This document shows, piece after piece, positions 34,901 to 48,000 of a DNA stretch of 64,000 nt. This stretch comes from Paramarasmius palmivorus (taxonomy: Eukaryota > Basidiomycota > Agaricomycetes > Agaricales > Marasmiaceae), in assembly GCA_037176845.1 (NCBI GenBank), contig JAYKXP010000014.1, forward strand, positions 248,001 through 312,000, in the 5' to 3' direction. Positions within the stretch are counted from its first letter, which is position 1. Every line of letters begins with the position of its first letter. The notes under the pieces were generated by a model. The model was not told the origin of the DNA. It did not search any database and worked only from the letters and a program-made list of their open reading frames with translations. Made by a program: the position numbers and the translations under genes.

Positions 34901-36751
34901 ATGTTCCCTCCTATCGAACCATACGAAAAGTCGACTCTCAAAGTCTCTGATATCCATACTCTCTAGTACGAGTTGAGCTTCTTATCTCGCCATCTTTTCT
35001 GACCATGTCACTAGTTATGAGCTCTCAGGAAACAAGGATGGAACTCCAGGTTTGTCGAATCGTATGCTTTCTCTTTGAATCCAATCACTGACCAGATATC
35101 TATAAGTCATCTTCCTTCATGGTAAGCTCTGAGTACTCTACTCGCCATGATTATTTCATCTGTGGGCCGTAGGAGGACCAGGAGGCGGATGCCATGAAAA
35201 AGACCGCAGCTTCTTCAGCCCCCACAAGTACAAGGTACGTATCTCTGATCTCATAGCTGGAGTTGTAAATGACCGTCCAAATTAGATTATTCTCATGGAC
35301 CAAAGGGGAGCCGGAAAGTCGACTCCGTAAGCCGCGATTTAGCCATTCATATCCACATCGTGATAATATTCAATGCCCCTGGAATAGATCTGCTTGCTTG
35401 GAGGAAAATACTACATGGGACTTGATCAAGGATATAGAAAAGTTGCGGGAGCATCTGGGAATCGATAAGTGGCATGTCTTTGGGGGTTCCTGGGTCTGTC
35501 GTCTGTTTTTAGTTAACACCTCCAAGATTTTGACCTCGTTTTCTGTCTAGGGCTCGACACTTTCCCTGGCATATGCTCAAGTGACTCTCTTGTTCTTCCA
35601 TCCAGGCCCCTTAACTGAATGGAATCCTGTAGTCGCATCCGGATCGGGTGAAGAGTCTTGTTCTCCGGTACGTCAGCCTCGTATAATTGACTATGGTCAA
35701 CTGACCGACACTTGTCTCTAGTGGCATCTTCACACTGAGGAAGAGGTGAGCGTCAATGTACATTCTTGCCTCTACCACTGCTCACGAGGCCTCTTCCAGT
35801 GAACTGAAATTCTTCTACCAAGAAGGGGCTTCCCATCTCTTCCCCGAAGCATGGTAAATCAATTGATGTCTTCAACGCACTTTCCAGCTTACCGTCGAGG
35901 ACACCAGGGATGAATTCGTTGCACCGATTCCTGAACCCGAAAGGCACGACATGATGCTTGCTTACCACGCACAACTCAACTCCGTGGATGACGCCACGAG
36001 AATAGCCGCTGCGAAAGCTTGGGCTAAATGGGAGTAAGTGCACATTTAACTCCCCCCGAGATTTCCGCGTTAATTATGCCTTAGGATGACGACTTCAAAA
36101 TTGTTCGTTGATCCAGAGGCCATTGCCCAGGTTGAGAACGACCAATTCGCCAAGTGAGCCTGTTTAGTTCTCCCTTATGTCACTGAGGATCGACCACAGT
36201 ACCCTCAGTGCTTTTGCCAAGATCGAGAACCATTACTTCGTCAACGATGTGAGAACTTTCAGCATCGTTTTCCGAATTACTCTCAGCTTCTTCCTCAGGG
36301 GTTCATGCGAGACGGCCAACTGTTGGAGAAACAAGAGATAGACAAGATGTATGCGTCCCTCATCCTTGCAGTCTGGCCGCTCACCGCTGATTCCTAGTCG
36401 CCACATCCCGACGACGGTCATTCAAGGACGTTACGATGTAGTTTGTCCAGTAAGCCATCTGATATGTCACATTCATGCGCAGAGGCTGATGCGTAAATCG
36501 CAGGCAAAGACTGCTTGGGATCTTAAGAAGGTTGGTGATCTAGACATGAAACTCTGTGTCCTGCAATTAAGCACGCCCTCCAGGTTTGGCCTGAGATAGA
36601 ATTGCATATAGTTCCTGACGCCGGCCACTCTTCCCGCGAGCCCGGTAATGCCAAGTTGTTGGTCGAGGTCAGATCGGTTTTTCTGTGCGTTGAACTCTTG
36701 GCTAACTACGTATATACCATCAAGGCCACGAACAAGTTTGCAGACTTGTGA
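34901..36751 (+). CDS. Proline iminopeptidase (α/β-hydrolase, peptidase S33)
   Basis: It removes N-terminal proline from peptides. Spliced blocks: MFPPIEPYEKSTLKV, YYELSGN-type, LHGGPGGGC (oxyanion HGGPGGG), KIILMDQRGAGKSTP, TTWDLIKDIEKLREHLGI, VFGGSWGSTLSLAYAQ (nucleophile Ser), SHPDRVKSLVLRGIF, WDEFVAPIPEPERHDMM, HYFVNDGFM, TTVIQGRYDVVCP (Asp), and VPDAGHSSREPG (His). All are standard for the family. It has about a dozen introns. The stop at 36749-36751 follows NKFADL. The 5' leader can be only a few bases unless transcription starts in the adjacent transposon. Confidence 0.88.
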
Positions 36752-36875
36752 TGGTTGACAGAAATAAAGGAATGCAGCGTACAATACGCGATTCGTGTAC
36801 AATATCAAATGTGTAAGCATGAATTCAAACGACTTTTAGTCCCAAGAAGTTCGATGAAAGTAGCTGGCTCATCAA

Positions 36876-38559
36876 CTAGCCAATTATGCCATCGTTTCGG
36901 AGGCCACTGATCTCAAGGTCTGTCAGACCTAATTCTCCTTTCAAGACCTCATTGGTATGGAATCCGAGGTCGGGCCCAGCCCACTTAGGCTTCGACGGAA
37001 CACCTTCCAGCACGGGAACCGTCCCTAACATCTTCACATTCCATCCCTCCATTTGGGTTTCCTCGTTTCCTTGAACCCAAGCTTCTTGTATTGCTCCGCG
37101 GGCTTGCACCTGCTCTCCTTCAACGATATCCTTCACGGAGACCACTCGTCCAACAGGGATACCAGCAGCTGTCAAGATATCCATAACCTCTTTCGTGGAA
37201 TGTTTCCGTGTCCAATCCGAAATGGCACCGTCGATCTCCGCCTGCTTTGCGACTCGGTGATGGTTCTGTTGATAACTGGGGCCAGTGAGGTCCGAGCGAC
37301 CAATCAAATTCATGAGTTTGGTGTAAAGTGTGTCTCCGTTTGCGCCTATCACGATATACGATGGTAAACTCGGATGTTCACAATCCGGAAGGCAAGGGTA
37401 TGCGTTGGTAGGGACCACTCCAGTTAACGTAGATCCGGCGGGACCGCGGATCTGTTCATGCGGTGAGGCACCAGTAGTATGGATACGAGCAATAGCTCAC
37501 CTCTCCTTTACGATCATACTCCGGAACTATTCCCTCCATGAGGTTCAGCATACTAAAGCGGGGATTCATGATCAGTTATGTGTCTCTACTGCAGTATTCT
37601 TCTATTACCTCTCTAGGATACTGACGTCCACAACAGTACCACCTCCTGAGCCTTGTTTACGTTTTCTTTGACGAGAAAGCAGCGCAATCACCTTAAGGAG
37701 TTGGAATACATCTGTCAAAGTACCAACACACTCTCGAGATAGATACCTACCGTTCCGAACGCCGCATGCAAACCGGCTACAGAATCACCAAGACTTATGT
37801 TGGGCCTCACTGGGAGACCGGCCAAACCTCCCGTGGCGGGATCAGGGAACCCGTTGATGTACCGAAATCCTGATTCTGCTTCGCACACCGAAGCATAACC
37901 AGGTCTGGGAGACCAAGGTCCTGTTTGTCCGTACCCGCTCACGCGAGTAAAGATCAACGAAGGATTGTACGGATGCAGTGCTTCGGGTCCCAATGACCAT
38001 TTCTCGAGAGCTGGAAATGCTATGAGTAACAGAAGAGCTTGTACATTGTACAGAACTTACTTCCAGGCTTAAAATTCTCAATTAAGACGTCACTTTTGAT
38101 TGCTAGCCGCTTCACAAGCCTGACCGAGTGAACATGTTGAATCGAAGTCTGGAAGAGTAAACTGCTACGTACTCTCTCCCTTCCGGTTTGCGAAGATCGA
38201 TAGCGACACTCTTTTTATTGCGACCGATGCTCCTGAACCACGGACTAGTTCCGTCCACATCCAGTTCGCGCCACACTCTTAGGGGATCACCGGTGTTTGG
38301 AGGCTCAACTTTGATAACCTCTGCACCGTATTGCCTAGAATGAGGTTAATCGGGAACGGCGTATTCATACATATCAAAATGCCGACCCTAATAATTGCCC
38401 TGCGAAGGGCCCGGCCACTAGCTGTCCCAACTCGAGAACGCGTATCCCCGATAGCGGGAGTTCATCCGTCGGTGATGCTTGTGTGCTCATACAAGCCCTT
38501 CTGCTGTGCTCAAATATAAGCTTGGTAGTGTCCGTGATACATGAACGGATTCTCACCAT
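36876..38559 (-). CDS. CoA-transferase family III (CaiB/BaiF) protein
   Basis: It probably moves CoA between organic acids; the exact acids are unknown. The start MVRIRSCITDTTKLIFEHSRRAC looks like a mitochondrial presequence. The core follows: LPLSGIRVLELGQLVAGPFAGQLLG, YGAEVIKVEPPNTGDPLRVWR, SIGRNKKSVAIDLRKPEG, DVLIENFKPG (active-site Asp region), SLIFTRVSGYGQTGPW, RPGYASVCEAESGF, RPNISLGDSVAGLHAAF, VVDVSILES and VIGANGDTLYTKL. The C-terminus reads GPDLGFHTNEVL and ends RNDGIIG. Seven or so introns. It is convergent with the proline iminopeptidase gene, 124 bp apart. Confidence 0.85.
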
Positions 38560-39373
38560 GATATTGCACGATTTGTGAAAGTGAGTTGGCGTATCGTCTT
38601 GAACATAGAGGGGTTTCGGGTGAGTATCGGGAATGACCTCACTGATAGCTCTTATACTAGACCGCTCGGTAACCGTCGGCCGAAAGCAGATACGGAGTAT
38701 TAGGTACAGGTTCACCAAGGAGCGGCATGTAGATACTTAGAGCATCTGTATGATGCTTTGAAGTAGGCGAACAAGATAACAGGAAGGGTTGCTTCTCAAC
38801 TTCGAATGCGTGTGAGGTGGAACCTATATCCGAATATCCGGCGACATGGGAATCATCGCCATTGGCTGGAGAACCTTGGGTATTAGAAGCAAGGAAATGT
38901 TAATGAAGCCTCGACAAACTATCTTTATCCTAAACCTTTCTTTTGGGAGTGACCTGGCGAATCACAATCAGTCCCAAGATATGGTTTATGAACCCGAGGT
39001 CAAGGGAGGCATATTTAAATATTATTATGCAATGTGCTACCCAGTTGAGAGTGAAAAGCCGATTGCTCCGTGCAACCCCGTCATTGGCTTCTTGAAAGGA
39101 GGACGACGTCCGAAAGTCCTAAGCGCTATGTGGACATGGGCTGACGTTGGGCTGACGGGTAGACCACCATTCGGATCTGTCGGAGAATCGATGTTTGATA
39201 GTTGGTGAGCACTAGGACAGAAAATGGCATGTTCTATGTTTGTTGACGGGGCTGTGAATATTTGGATGTCTTGCAACATATGAAACATCTGGTTCGAATA
39301 CTCAACGATACAGCATCATTACTTGGAACTAGCCCAAGGTGGTATACAGCGAGAGACAAGGTGATGGCCCGCA
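38560..39373. other. Intergenic region, 814 bp
   Basis: It lies between two minus-strand genes. A 120-codon plus-strand frame (38846-39208) starts with ATG but resembles nothing I know and has no introns; I treat it as unsupported. The stretch around 39010-39025 is AT-rich. Confidence 0.45.
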
Positions 39374-40304
39374 TCATATGGCCCAGAACATGGCTGTGGT
39401 TGTCCAGTCATTCTCGAATTCTTTTTCGTCAATGCATAGGCAGATTGCCGCTATGAGCGGGGCATCAACCCCAGGCTCTACTGTGAGATAATACGTTTCT
39501 CCGCCGAATCTATGTAGGAGTGAGCCGTGAGCTCAAGCAAACAAAATTTAAGGAGGACATACACTATTTGGGCTGGTGTAGGGGAATTCCGTGCGAGAGA
39601 CGCTACTGGTTGACCATTCATGAGAATGGATGCCTGCGGGGTGTCATTAGCATTTCCGACGTCTAGTATCGTGAAACGTACACTGCGAGCTTTGAAGTCT
39701 CCGTACAACGATAAGACAACATCTTGGCCATCGATATTTCTGAACGAAGCAGTCATCTTGGCACCTTCAATGAAGGCGAATGTGCTTTTTATGGTGAATA
39801 GTAAGATCCTTTCATCGGGGGTATACCCTTCGTAGGTAGTACTTGCAGAGAGTTTCGTCTTCCTTTTCACGATGAACAAGGGGTTCCCGTAAGGATCAAG
39901 GAATTCTGTCAACCAATGTTAGAGACACATGGATCGACGAGTGACTGGAAACTAACCTTTCCTGCCTTTTGGAGATGCAATCTTCCCCTTACAGTGTATG
40001 AGAGGTCGACCTGATACGACATCGACCTACGGAGGCGAGTGATAGTCAGTAGGGATTCCAAGGAATAGATATCGTCATTGCATACAATTGGCATGTCGCC
40101 TTCCATTGCGGTCACGGTCTAAACAAGCCCTGAGTCTTCAGAAGAGTCACCAAAAAAAGCCGGTCATACCTCTCGTAGTTGTAGAGTAATTGGATGGTGA
40201 TGATTTGCATATTGCGCACTGAGGCCAACCAATTGTCGAGGCGGCGGTGGTGGTTGTGGACGCTGGTAATAGTGCATTTGAGATTGCGGTCCCCAGTGGT
40301 TCAT
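39374..40304 (-). CDS. LOR (LURP-one-related, tubby-like fold) protein
   Basis: This family has a tubby-C-like barrel; plant members act in defence, and fungal functions are unknown. Spliced protein: MNHWGPQSQMHYYQRPQ, a Pro-rich start, TVTAMEGDMPIVDVVSG, RPLIHCKGKIASPKGRKEFLD, PYGNPLFIVKRKTKLS, RILLFTIKSTFAFIEG, FKARSVRFTILDVGN, QIVFGGETYYLTVEPGVD, APLIAAICLCIDEKEFEND and the end AMFWAI. The pattern strand-'G.P.F..K'-long terminal helix fits. Four or five exons. A TATATAAT on the minus strand (40353-40360) lies about 50 bp before the ATG. Confidence 0.8.
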
Positions 40305-40793
40305 GATAGTTAATGTTGAGTATGATATTGATATATCTGCGACACATTAACCATTATATACGGCAAGTTGCCTGAGGGCGGTGATGTTGATGAGGTAGCG
40401 AGATGCATACCAGGTCAATGTCAGGTTTTATCCAAGGACGGGGTTATTAGTAGTGTGCTGTCCCATCTTCCAAGAAACCAAAAGGCATCGCATTTTGCAG
40501 ATCGCTGCGTGCTGGCACGGGTTGCGTCTGATGCATCTCTAGAGACATTCTGAGTATGTTGTTATTCATCCCTTTCTACGAACAGACGTTCGTTGGATAT
40601 GTCCCAGTATCGCGTCGAGAAAAGGTGCGTCGTAATGATTGCAGTCTGAGTGAGAGGAGCAGATTCACAGAAGCGGAAAAATGTCACGCGTTATTCAAAC
40701 GTGATGTGGTGTGACACGGTGTGACTCAGCGTTCTCTCATTCCCGCGAGCCACACGCGTCTCTCAGGACTTGTCCACCAACTCGTCAGCCCTC
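40305..40793. promoter_or_regulatory. Divergent promoter between LOR and RFC1 genes
   Basis: This 489-bp stretch holds the minus-strand TATA box of the LOR gene and, near RFC1, two ACGCGT motifs (40686-40691 and 40754-40759). ACGCGT is the MCB site bound by MBF-type factors that drive G1/S genes in yeasts. Its role here is inferred. Confidence 0.45.
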
Positions 40794-43700
40794 ATGGCAC
40801 CATCGGAAAAGAACACAAAAACTTCTGGCAAGGATATTCGGGCATTCTTTGGAGGCTCAGGCTCGGGCAGTCAAAAGTCCCAGCCGGTAGAGACCCCTCT
40901 ACCTGATTTGTGGAACCTAACTCACGAAGGTATACAGACATCTTCGCTTGGTTCAACGAAGGGCGATGGTTCCAAATCTAGTGAGTAATACCTTCTATTC
41001 ACGAGTATATGAAATTGAGGACGGTTAACAGGTACAAACGCGTAAGTTTTGTCTCATACCGGAGAGACAGTGCTGAAGGGTTAATCAGTAAAGTTGCTGT
41101 GAAGAAAGACGGCGCGTGCGTGACTACACAATCATCTTTTTCTGACCAACTGATCCGTTTGATTCAGCGCAAAGGCCCCTGCAACTAACGGACAGGCAGT
41201 CAGTGTCTATTACACGTCATAAGAGCCGCGAAACTCATAAAGCGGCTTTTCAGTCCTCCTCGAAATCTAATAGCACTGTCATTGTACTGGACAGTGACGA
41301 TGAATCTACCAACCACAAGTCCAAGAGCTCGACATCGACGTCAAAGCGCAAGGCAGTGGCGGTTGTCTCAAGTGACGAAGAAGACGCTCCAAAACCCCCC
41401 AAGAAGAAACCCGCACCGGCACCAAAGGCTTCGAACTCAAAACCAAAGCCACGGGCATCAACTTCCATGAAAATGGACGTAGATGAAGATGAACCTGCAC
41501 CGAAGCCCGCCAATTTAAAGCGCAAGAAGGGCACTGCCCTTTTATCCAGTGATTCAGAAGAGGAGTCGAAACCCAGTCCACCAAAGAAGAGGGCCGCTAC
41601 AACATCTTCCAAGTCAGCCAAGCCGAATACAAAGAAGACGAAGGACGACGACTACGAAGAAGAGGAAGAGGACGATGCGGATCTTTTGCCCTCAAAGTCA
41701 AAAAGTAGAGCACCCGCTAAGAAAGCGGCTGCTACAAAGGACACGGACGCTTCGAAGGACAAGGCTGAACCAGCCAAGAAGTCAAAGTATGTTACCTTTA
41801 TCTATCTGGACGTATTATTGATATTGAACTCCGTGTCTCTTAGCTGGGCAGCAATGAAAGCTGCCAAATTAGCGGGGCCTGTTGCACACGGAACCAAGGA
41901 GGTACCGGACGGCGATCCTAATGCTCTAATGGGCCTATCATTCGTATTCACAGGGGAGCTGAGTGCCTTCTCTCGAGAAGAAGCTCTCGATATAGCTAAA
42001 CGATTTGGCGGGTACGGGATACCACCTTCGTGGCTCGGTTATTTATTAACATATTATTAGACGCGTTGTCGGCCAACCTTCTTCAAAAACCGACTATGTC
42101 ATCCTTGGCGACAACGCCGGTCCCAGCAAAATAAACGCAATCAAGAAACATGGCTTACGGACGTTGAATGAGGATGAATTCCTTAATTTGATTGCAACAC
42201 GGAAGGGCTCTGGGAAGATGGATGAGAAGACTAAGAAGAAGCTGGAGAAGGAGCAAGAAGAGATTAAGAAGGCCGCTAAGGAGCTGGAGAAACGGGAGAA
42301 AGAGGCCGCAAAAGAAGCTGCAAAGGCTGAAGGAGGTAAAGCACCGGGGACGAGGTATGCCAATTGTTCCTGACGACTTGCCCATGCTGAGATATGTATT
42401 TTAGTGGTTCAGCAAAAGTCGCGGACCCTTCAATGCAACTTTGGACGACGCGCTATGCTCCTCAAACGATGAAGGAAGTATGCGGAAACAAGGATAAAGT
42501 AGAGAAACTACTTCAGTGGCTGAATGAGTGGTGAGTTTGTTCGCTCAATACCTAGAAGCATTGCTTGAACTAGAATATACAGGCCGAACAGCTATAAAGC
42601 TGGTTTCAAGAAACCCGGGAAGAATGGGATGAACATGTATAGAGCTGTCCTCATCACAGGTTCTCCTGGTATCGGCAAGACGACAAGTGCGCATATGTGT
42701 GCGAAGCTGGCTGGGTTCACGCCAATCGAACTCAATGCAAGTGATACACGGAGCAAGAAATTGGTGGAGGTAAGAGTGTATCCGTCTGCGACTGAATCTC
42801 TGCTGACCGTTATTTTAGAATGGAATGAACGTCAACAATACGTCGCTGGATAGCTTCATTTCGGGCAGCAAAGTACGTCTCATCCCGACTCACGGATTGG
42901 TGATCTAACCGGACGTTACAGGCTACCAACTCTGTAGGTGTTGCCCTCACTGACCGTTCATGTTTGATCATGGATGAAGTTGACGGTATGTCTGCTGGAG
43001 ACCGAGGAGGTGTCGGTGCTTTGAATGCTATGATCAAGAAGACCAAGGTGACTGGAACGGTCTCGATGAAACTGGTGACACGAACTAAGGCTTTCGTTGG
43101 TATAGATTCCTATCATATGCATCGCAAATGACAAGAATGCTCAGAAGCTCAAGCCACTGATGAGCACTACATACGGCTTATCGTTTAGCAAGTAAGTTCA
43201 TCGACTCTTTTATCTCGCCTATGCTCATCAATACCCTCGTTCAGACCACCAGCGGCCCAGATTCGGTCCAGGATCTTGACCATTGCCTACAAGTCGGTTT
43301 TCTTCCACTCATCTCTGTCAGGCAGCTCATGTGCTGCAATAGGGAGAAGATGAAGCTTCCAGCGAACGTCGTTGATCAGCTCGTGCAAGGTTCCCAATCG
43401 GATATCCGACAAATCCTTAATATGCTCTCGACGTGGAAGTTATCCAATGATGCTATGGATTTCGATGAGTCAAAGGCTCTGTACGTCGTTCCTTCGGCTG
43501 GTTGTTAGGACTATGCTCATGCCCGTTGTGTTGCATGTAGCACGAAGATGAACGAAAAGTACACTATAATGAGTCCCTTCGATATTACCTCGAAGGTTTT
43601 GGGACCATACCTCTTCTCGGCGACTTCGAGAGAGACCTTAGGTGACAAGATGGAGTATTACTTCCAGGATCATTCGTTTGTTCCCTTGTTCATACAGGTG

Positions 43701-44774
43701 AGGCTATTCGCTCTATTTTGTTTGGCATGTACTCACAACGCGTACATAGGAGAACTACCTGAAATCACAGCCTGCGAGGATTCGAAATGAGGACGGCCCC
43801 GACAAGATCTTGAAGCATCTCCAGTTGATGGACAAGGCTGCCTCCTCAATATCGGACGCTGATTTAGTGGATGGGTTAATTCATGGGTGAGAGTTGTTCA
43901 CAACGGGATGTAGTATCTGGCTAACTCTCGAGTTCTATAGACCAGAACAACATTGGTCATTAATGCCGCTGCACGCGGTATGTTCTACTGTTCGTCCAGC
44001 CTCGTTCATGTACGGAAACGGTGTCCACTTTGGAGGACAGAATTCCATGTCGTTCCCCCAGTGAGTGTCTTGGCTTCTTCGTAGGTTTCGCATACTAAAG
44101 AGATATGCTGCAGGTGGCTCGGACAGAATTCCCGGCAAAACAAGCTCAGTCGACAGCTGACCGACGTTCAAGCACGAATGAGGTTAAAGGTTTCTGGAGA
44201 CAAGGCCGAGATAAGACAGTCGTATATTCCGGCGTTGTTCCCTCATATCGTGAAACCATTAGCGGATGAGGGTTCGAGTGCTGTGGATGATGTTATTCAG
44301 CATATGGACGAGTATTACCTGTCCAAGGAGGATTGGGATACTATCGTTGAGTTGGGTGTTGGGGATAGGAAGGATGAGGTGGTGCTCAAGAAGATTCCGC
44401 CGGCGGTGAAGACGGCATTTACCAGGAAGTAAGTAGTGTCTTTCGTTCGTGTTGTTGGGAGTCTGACATTTTTTGTGTTAGGTACAACGCAGCGGATCAT
44501 CCTATAGCATTCCACAAAGCGACAGATGTAGGCAAGGCGCCAAAGAAATTGGCGTCTGAGCCTGCTCCGGATTTGGAAGAGGCGTTTGAGGTGAGTGGTT
44601 TATTTACTTGTGCTCGGTCACTCGCTTATTTTTTGTTCATAGGTTGATGAGGTACCTGATGACGTTTCTGAGGATGAGAAGAGCAAGGAGGATACCGATG
44701 ATATTGGAAAGGACAAGCTTATACAGACGACCAAGAAGAAGACGAATGGTAAAGCGAAAGGAAAGGCGTCATAG
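40794..44774 (+). CDS. RFC1: Replication factor C large subunit (RFC1)
   Basis: This is the large subunit of the clamp loader that opens PCNA and places it on primer ends. The N-terminus MAPSEKNTKTSGKDIRAFFGG carries a PCNA-interaction motif (KDIRAFF). A long Lys/Ser/Pro disordered segment with acidic runs follows. The BRCT domain reads LMGLSFVFTGELSAFSREEA, GRVVGQPSSKTDYVILGDNAG. The AAA+ module has VLITGSPGIGKTTSAH (Walker A), LIMDEVDGM (Walker B), and CIANDKNAQKLKPL (sensor 1). The RFC1 C-terminal domain (MDEYYLSKEDWDTIVELG) and a basic end KKKTNGKAKGKAS complete it. At least 12 introns, several in the first 400 bp. Stop at 44772-44774. Confidence 0.93.
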
Positions 44775-45093
44775 CATTTAGATACTTTTGTCATAGGATT
44801 TTTATTGTCTTGCATATTTTGTCAATGAGCTTGTCATGAGTTTGTCAAAGAGATTGAACAAGAGGAAGAACAAGGGAACAAGCACAGAGTGAGCATTGTT
44901 CAACATTTGGGAATGCAAACAATGGTAAACTGGGGGGCGCGTGTGCTGAGCGTGAAACTCGAAACTTGGCCTTCTCTACTCAAACATACCATCACCTGTC
45001 CTCCGTCCTGCCACCTGCCTGCCACCAGCATTTTTTTTTCATTTTTCATAGCGCATTTCCAGCGTGTATGCATCGTTGTCCTCTCGTGGGCTT
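44775..45093. other. Intergenic region, 319 bp
   Basis: It holds the 3' end of RFC1 and a T-rich promoter stretch (45030-45050) of the SUN-domain gene. Nothing else is seen. Confidence 0.45.
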
Positions 45094-48000
45094 ATGTCAT
45101 TCGCAGGAACACCTCTAGGTCAAGGCAGACGTCTCGATCACCAAACCTTTCTAGGCAAACCCCCGTCAAACGGTAATAGACCAACAAGCCCTCATCGCAT
45201 TCCCCCAATCTCTTATTCTTACGGGTACGTTGTCTCTCATATCTCAAGAAACATTTATCTTATTGCCCTTGCAGTGCACCAGTTCTTGGTTCGCGATCAC
45301 CCCCGAAACCCAATTCTACACGTGAGCGACACCAACAACCCCTCACCGATCACAGCGACAACCCCCGAGACGAATCTGCTCTCGCTCGTTTCGCCAGAGC
45401 CAAACAGCAACAGCAACAACAAACCCAATCTAGCTCGTCTCTCAACCCCGAAAAGTGGAGTGTTAAGGACACTTCAGTCAACATCGCAGCAGCTTTTAAC
45501 CAGGCAGTCGAACAAGACATGCCTCCAGCGAACCCTAATGCCGCCTGGGCATCAGGTTCTCGTCCAGCATCTACCATACACCGTGGAACTTCGGTCGAAT
45601 ACGAAGCACAATCACAAACTACTAGTCAGCGTCGACTTGCTGCTCCACCAAATCGATTAGCCCCTCCAACTTCACGTAATAAGGCTTCAAAACCTCTCTC
45701 CAAGAATCTTTCGCAGAGGACGATACCTGACTCTGAAGAAGAGGACTCTCAAGTACGCGAGAATGGACGAGCGAAGAGTCCTATGGCTAGTCTACTCGAT
45801 GCCGCTCACAGAGGTTTAAACGAGGCTGTCTTTTACGTACGGCAACGGTCTCAGGACCCTGAAGCTTCCCGCGAGAACGGCAGCTATGATTATTCGATGG
45901 AGGAGAGAGAGTTCCAGGCGTCCCAGGCCAACAATTCACAACGGAGTTTTGCTACGCATAAGCGCAACAAGATGTCCACGGATAACAAGGCATATAAGCC
46001 GAGTAGAGAGTCGGAAGAAGAGGAAGAAGACGACGACGATTTCTCTGACGACGGCAGGCGAAGGAGACGGAAAAAGAAGAAGAATGACAACGCGAGTGCG
46101 ACGTTAAGGTTACCTGTCATATCACAGGAAAAGAGAAGGAAAAGGAGAGGGAAAAAAGGAGGCGCTGGTGGTGCTGAAGACGAAGAAAGTGTTAGCGAGG
46201 AAGAACGAGTAGAGAAAGTAAGTATATTGTTTCGAGAAACTATAGTTTTCTTATGGTCTTCCCAACTAGCCCCCATCACGCCCTGCATCTCGAGCTGGTT
46301 CTCGAGCAGGGTCAGTTCCCCGTCAATTCCCCGACTCATCCCTTAACGTCGACCAGGGTCTTCAGCACATACCCGAGGATGTGGAAGCAGAAGCAGAAGC
46401 AACATTTTCCGATCCTTCATACCTCAACACCTCACAAGATGCCTCCAATGTGGATACATCCAAATCATACAGTGAATCATCCTTCACACAACCTCGAGAA
46501 GGCGGTATCGGTGCACGATTAGGAACGCTCGTATTCAACTTTTTCAGCCTCGGTATGGCAGGCTTCTCTGTCGTCGCGCACATTATAGGCAAAGTCCTAG
46601 GCATGATCGTCGACATCATGCTCGTCAGACCAGCAAAGACCGTCATGGGTGTTAACCGGAACGCCGTAGCTGCGTTCTCGAAATACCTTTTCCTCGCGTT
46701 CACAATAACGTCGGCTTGGTATCTCTTCCAACAACCTATAAAGGACCTCGTACCTCGATGGCCGTCGTCAAGCCGAGGACCGGTCAACTATGTCCCGCCG
46801 GAGATGCCTGCGGCGGACATAGCAGAGTTGAACAAGCGGTTACAGTCCATCGAAGCTGCACTTTCGGGGCTCATCTTTGATAGCGAGCAGTCCAAGGTGA
46901 AGACCGAGAATGGAGAGCGAAGTCGGCTAGAGATGATTGCGAGGTTGGGCAAATTGGAAGGCTTGAAGCAGGATTTGACTGGGAGACTGTCCGATGTGGA
47001 AAAGGCAGAGAAGGAGGAGCAGAGGATTTTGGATCAGGTTAAGCGCGATATGGGTCTGTTGCGCGAGGTTGTGGAAGTCATTCAGCAGCGGCCGTCGCCA
47101 CCTCCTTCTGACCATCCGGAGGTTGTCGCAGGAAACGACGAGGAGGCCAGATCAAAACTCAAAGCACTAGAGGAAAGAGTCGGTTCCGTAGAAGGTGGTG
47201 TGAAGGAGGCACTCGAATTGGGCAAGAACGCTGTCAAATCGGACGTTGGCAGCCCATGGTGGAACAAGCTGCCAACCGGCAAGAAGGGGCTCACAATCAA
47301 GTCATCCGATGGACAAGACGTCACTTCTCTAATTGGTCACCTCGTTGAAAACGCCTTCATCTCGCTTTCAAACAAGGATGTCATCTCTCGGGCCGACTTT
47401 GCCTTGTACTCTGGCGGCGCACGCGTAATCCCGAGCTTGACCAGTGCAACGTACGAATTACGGCCGCCTTCCTTAACCTCACAAGTATTTGGATGGGCCT
47501 TGGGCGGTAGCGGGTATGCAATTGGTAGACCGCCTGTTACGGCACTGCATCATGAATTGCACAACGGACACTGTTGGCCATTCGCTGGGACGGAAGGCAT
47601 GTTGGGCGTAGCCCTGGCTAGCCCCGCACATGTTGACAGTGTTACAATCGACCACGTTGCCAAGGAGGTGGCGTTTGACGTGAGAAGTGCCCCCAGAGAG
47701 ATGGAGGTATGGGGATTGGTTGATGGAAGGGATAATATGTTGAAAGTGAGGAACTGGGTTATGGAAAAGGAGCAGAAGAGGCAGGAGGCGTTGGACCGCG
47801 GCGAGGAAGTCGTGCCGGCAGAAGAGACTGGGTACGCCGCCCCCCGATGGATGCCGAACAACGGGGGCACGTACGTTAGAATTGCACAGTTCACCTATAA
47901 CGTGCATTCGGATAGGAACGTACAGACGTTCCCTATCTTGGACGAGATCAGAGAGTTGGGCGTTGACTTTGGTATTGTGGTACTCAGGGTAAAGAGTAAC

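Noticed and set aside
34706..40696. 15-mer TGTCACGCGTTATTC shared between the right TIR and the RFC1 promoter
   Set aside because: A few exact 15-mers are expected by chance in 64 kb on both strands, and flanking sequence does not match.
45890..46339. 149-codon minus-strand frame rich in Ser
   Set aside because: Antisense of the Glu/Lys-rich disordered part of the SUN-domain protein; composition explains the open frame.
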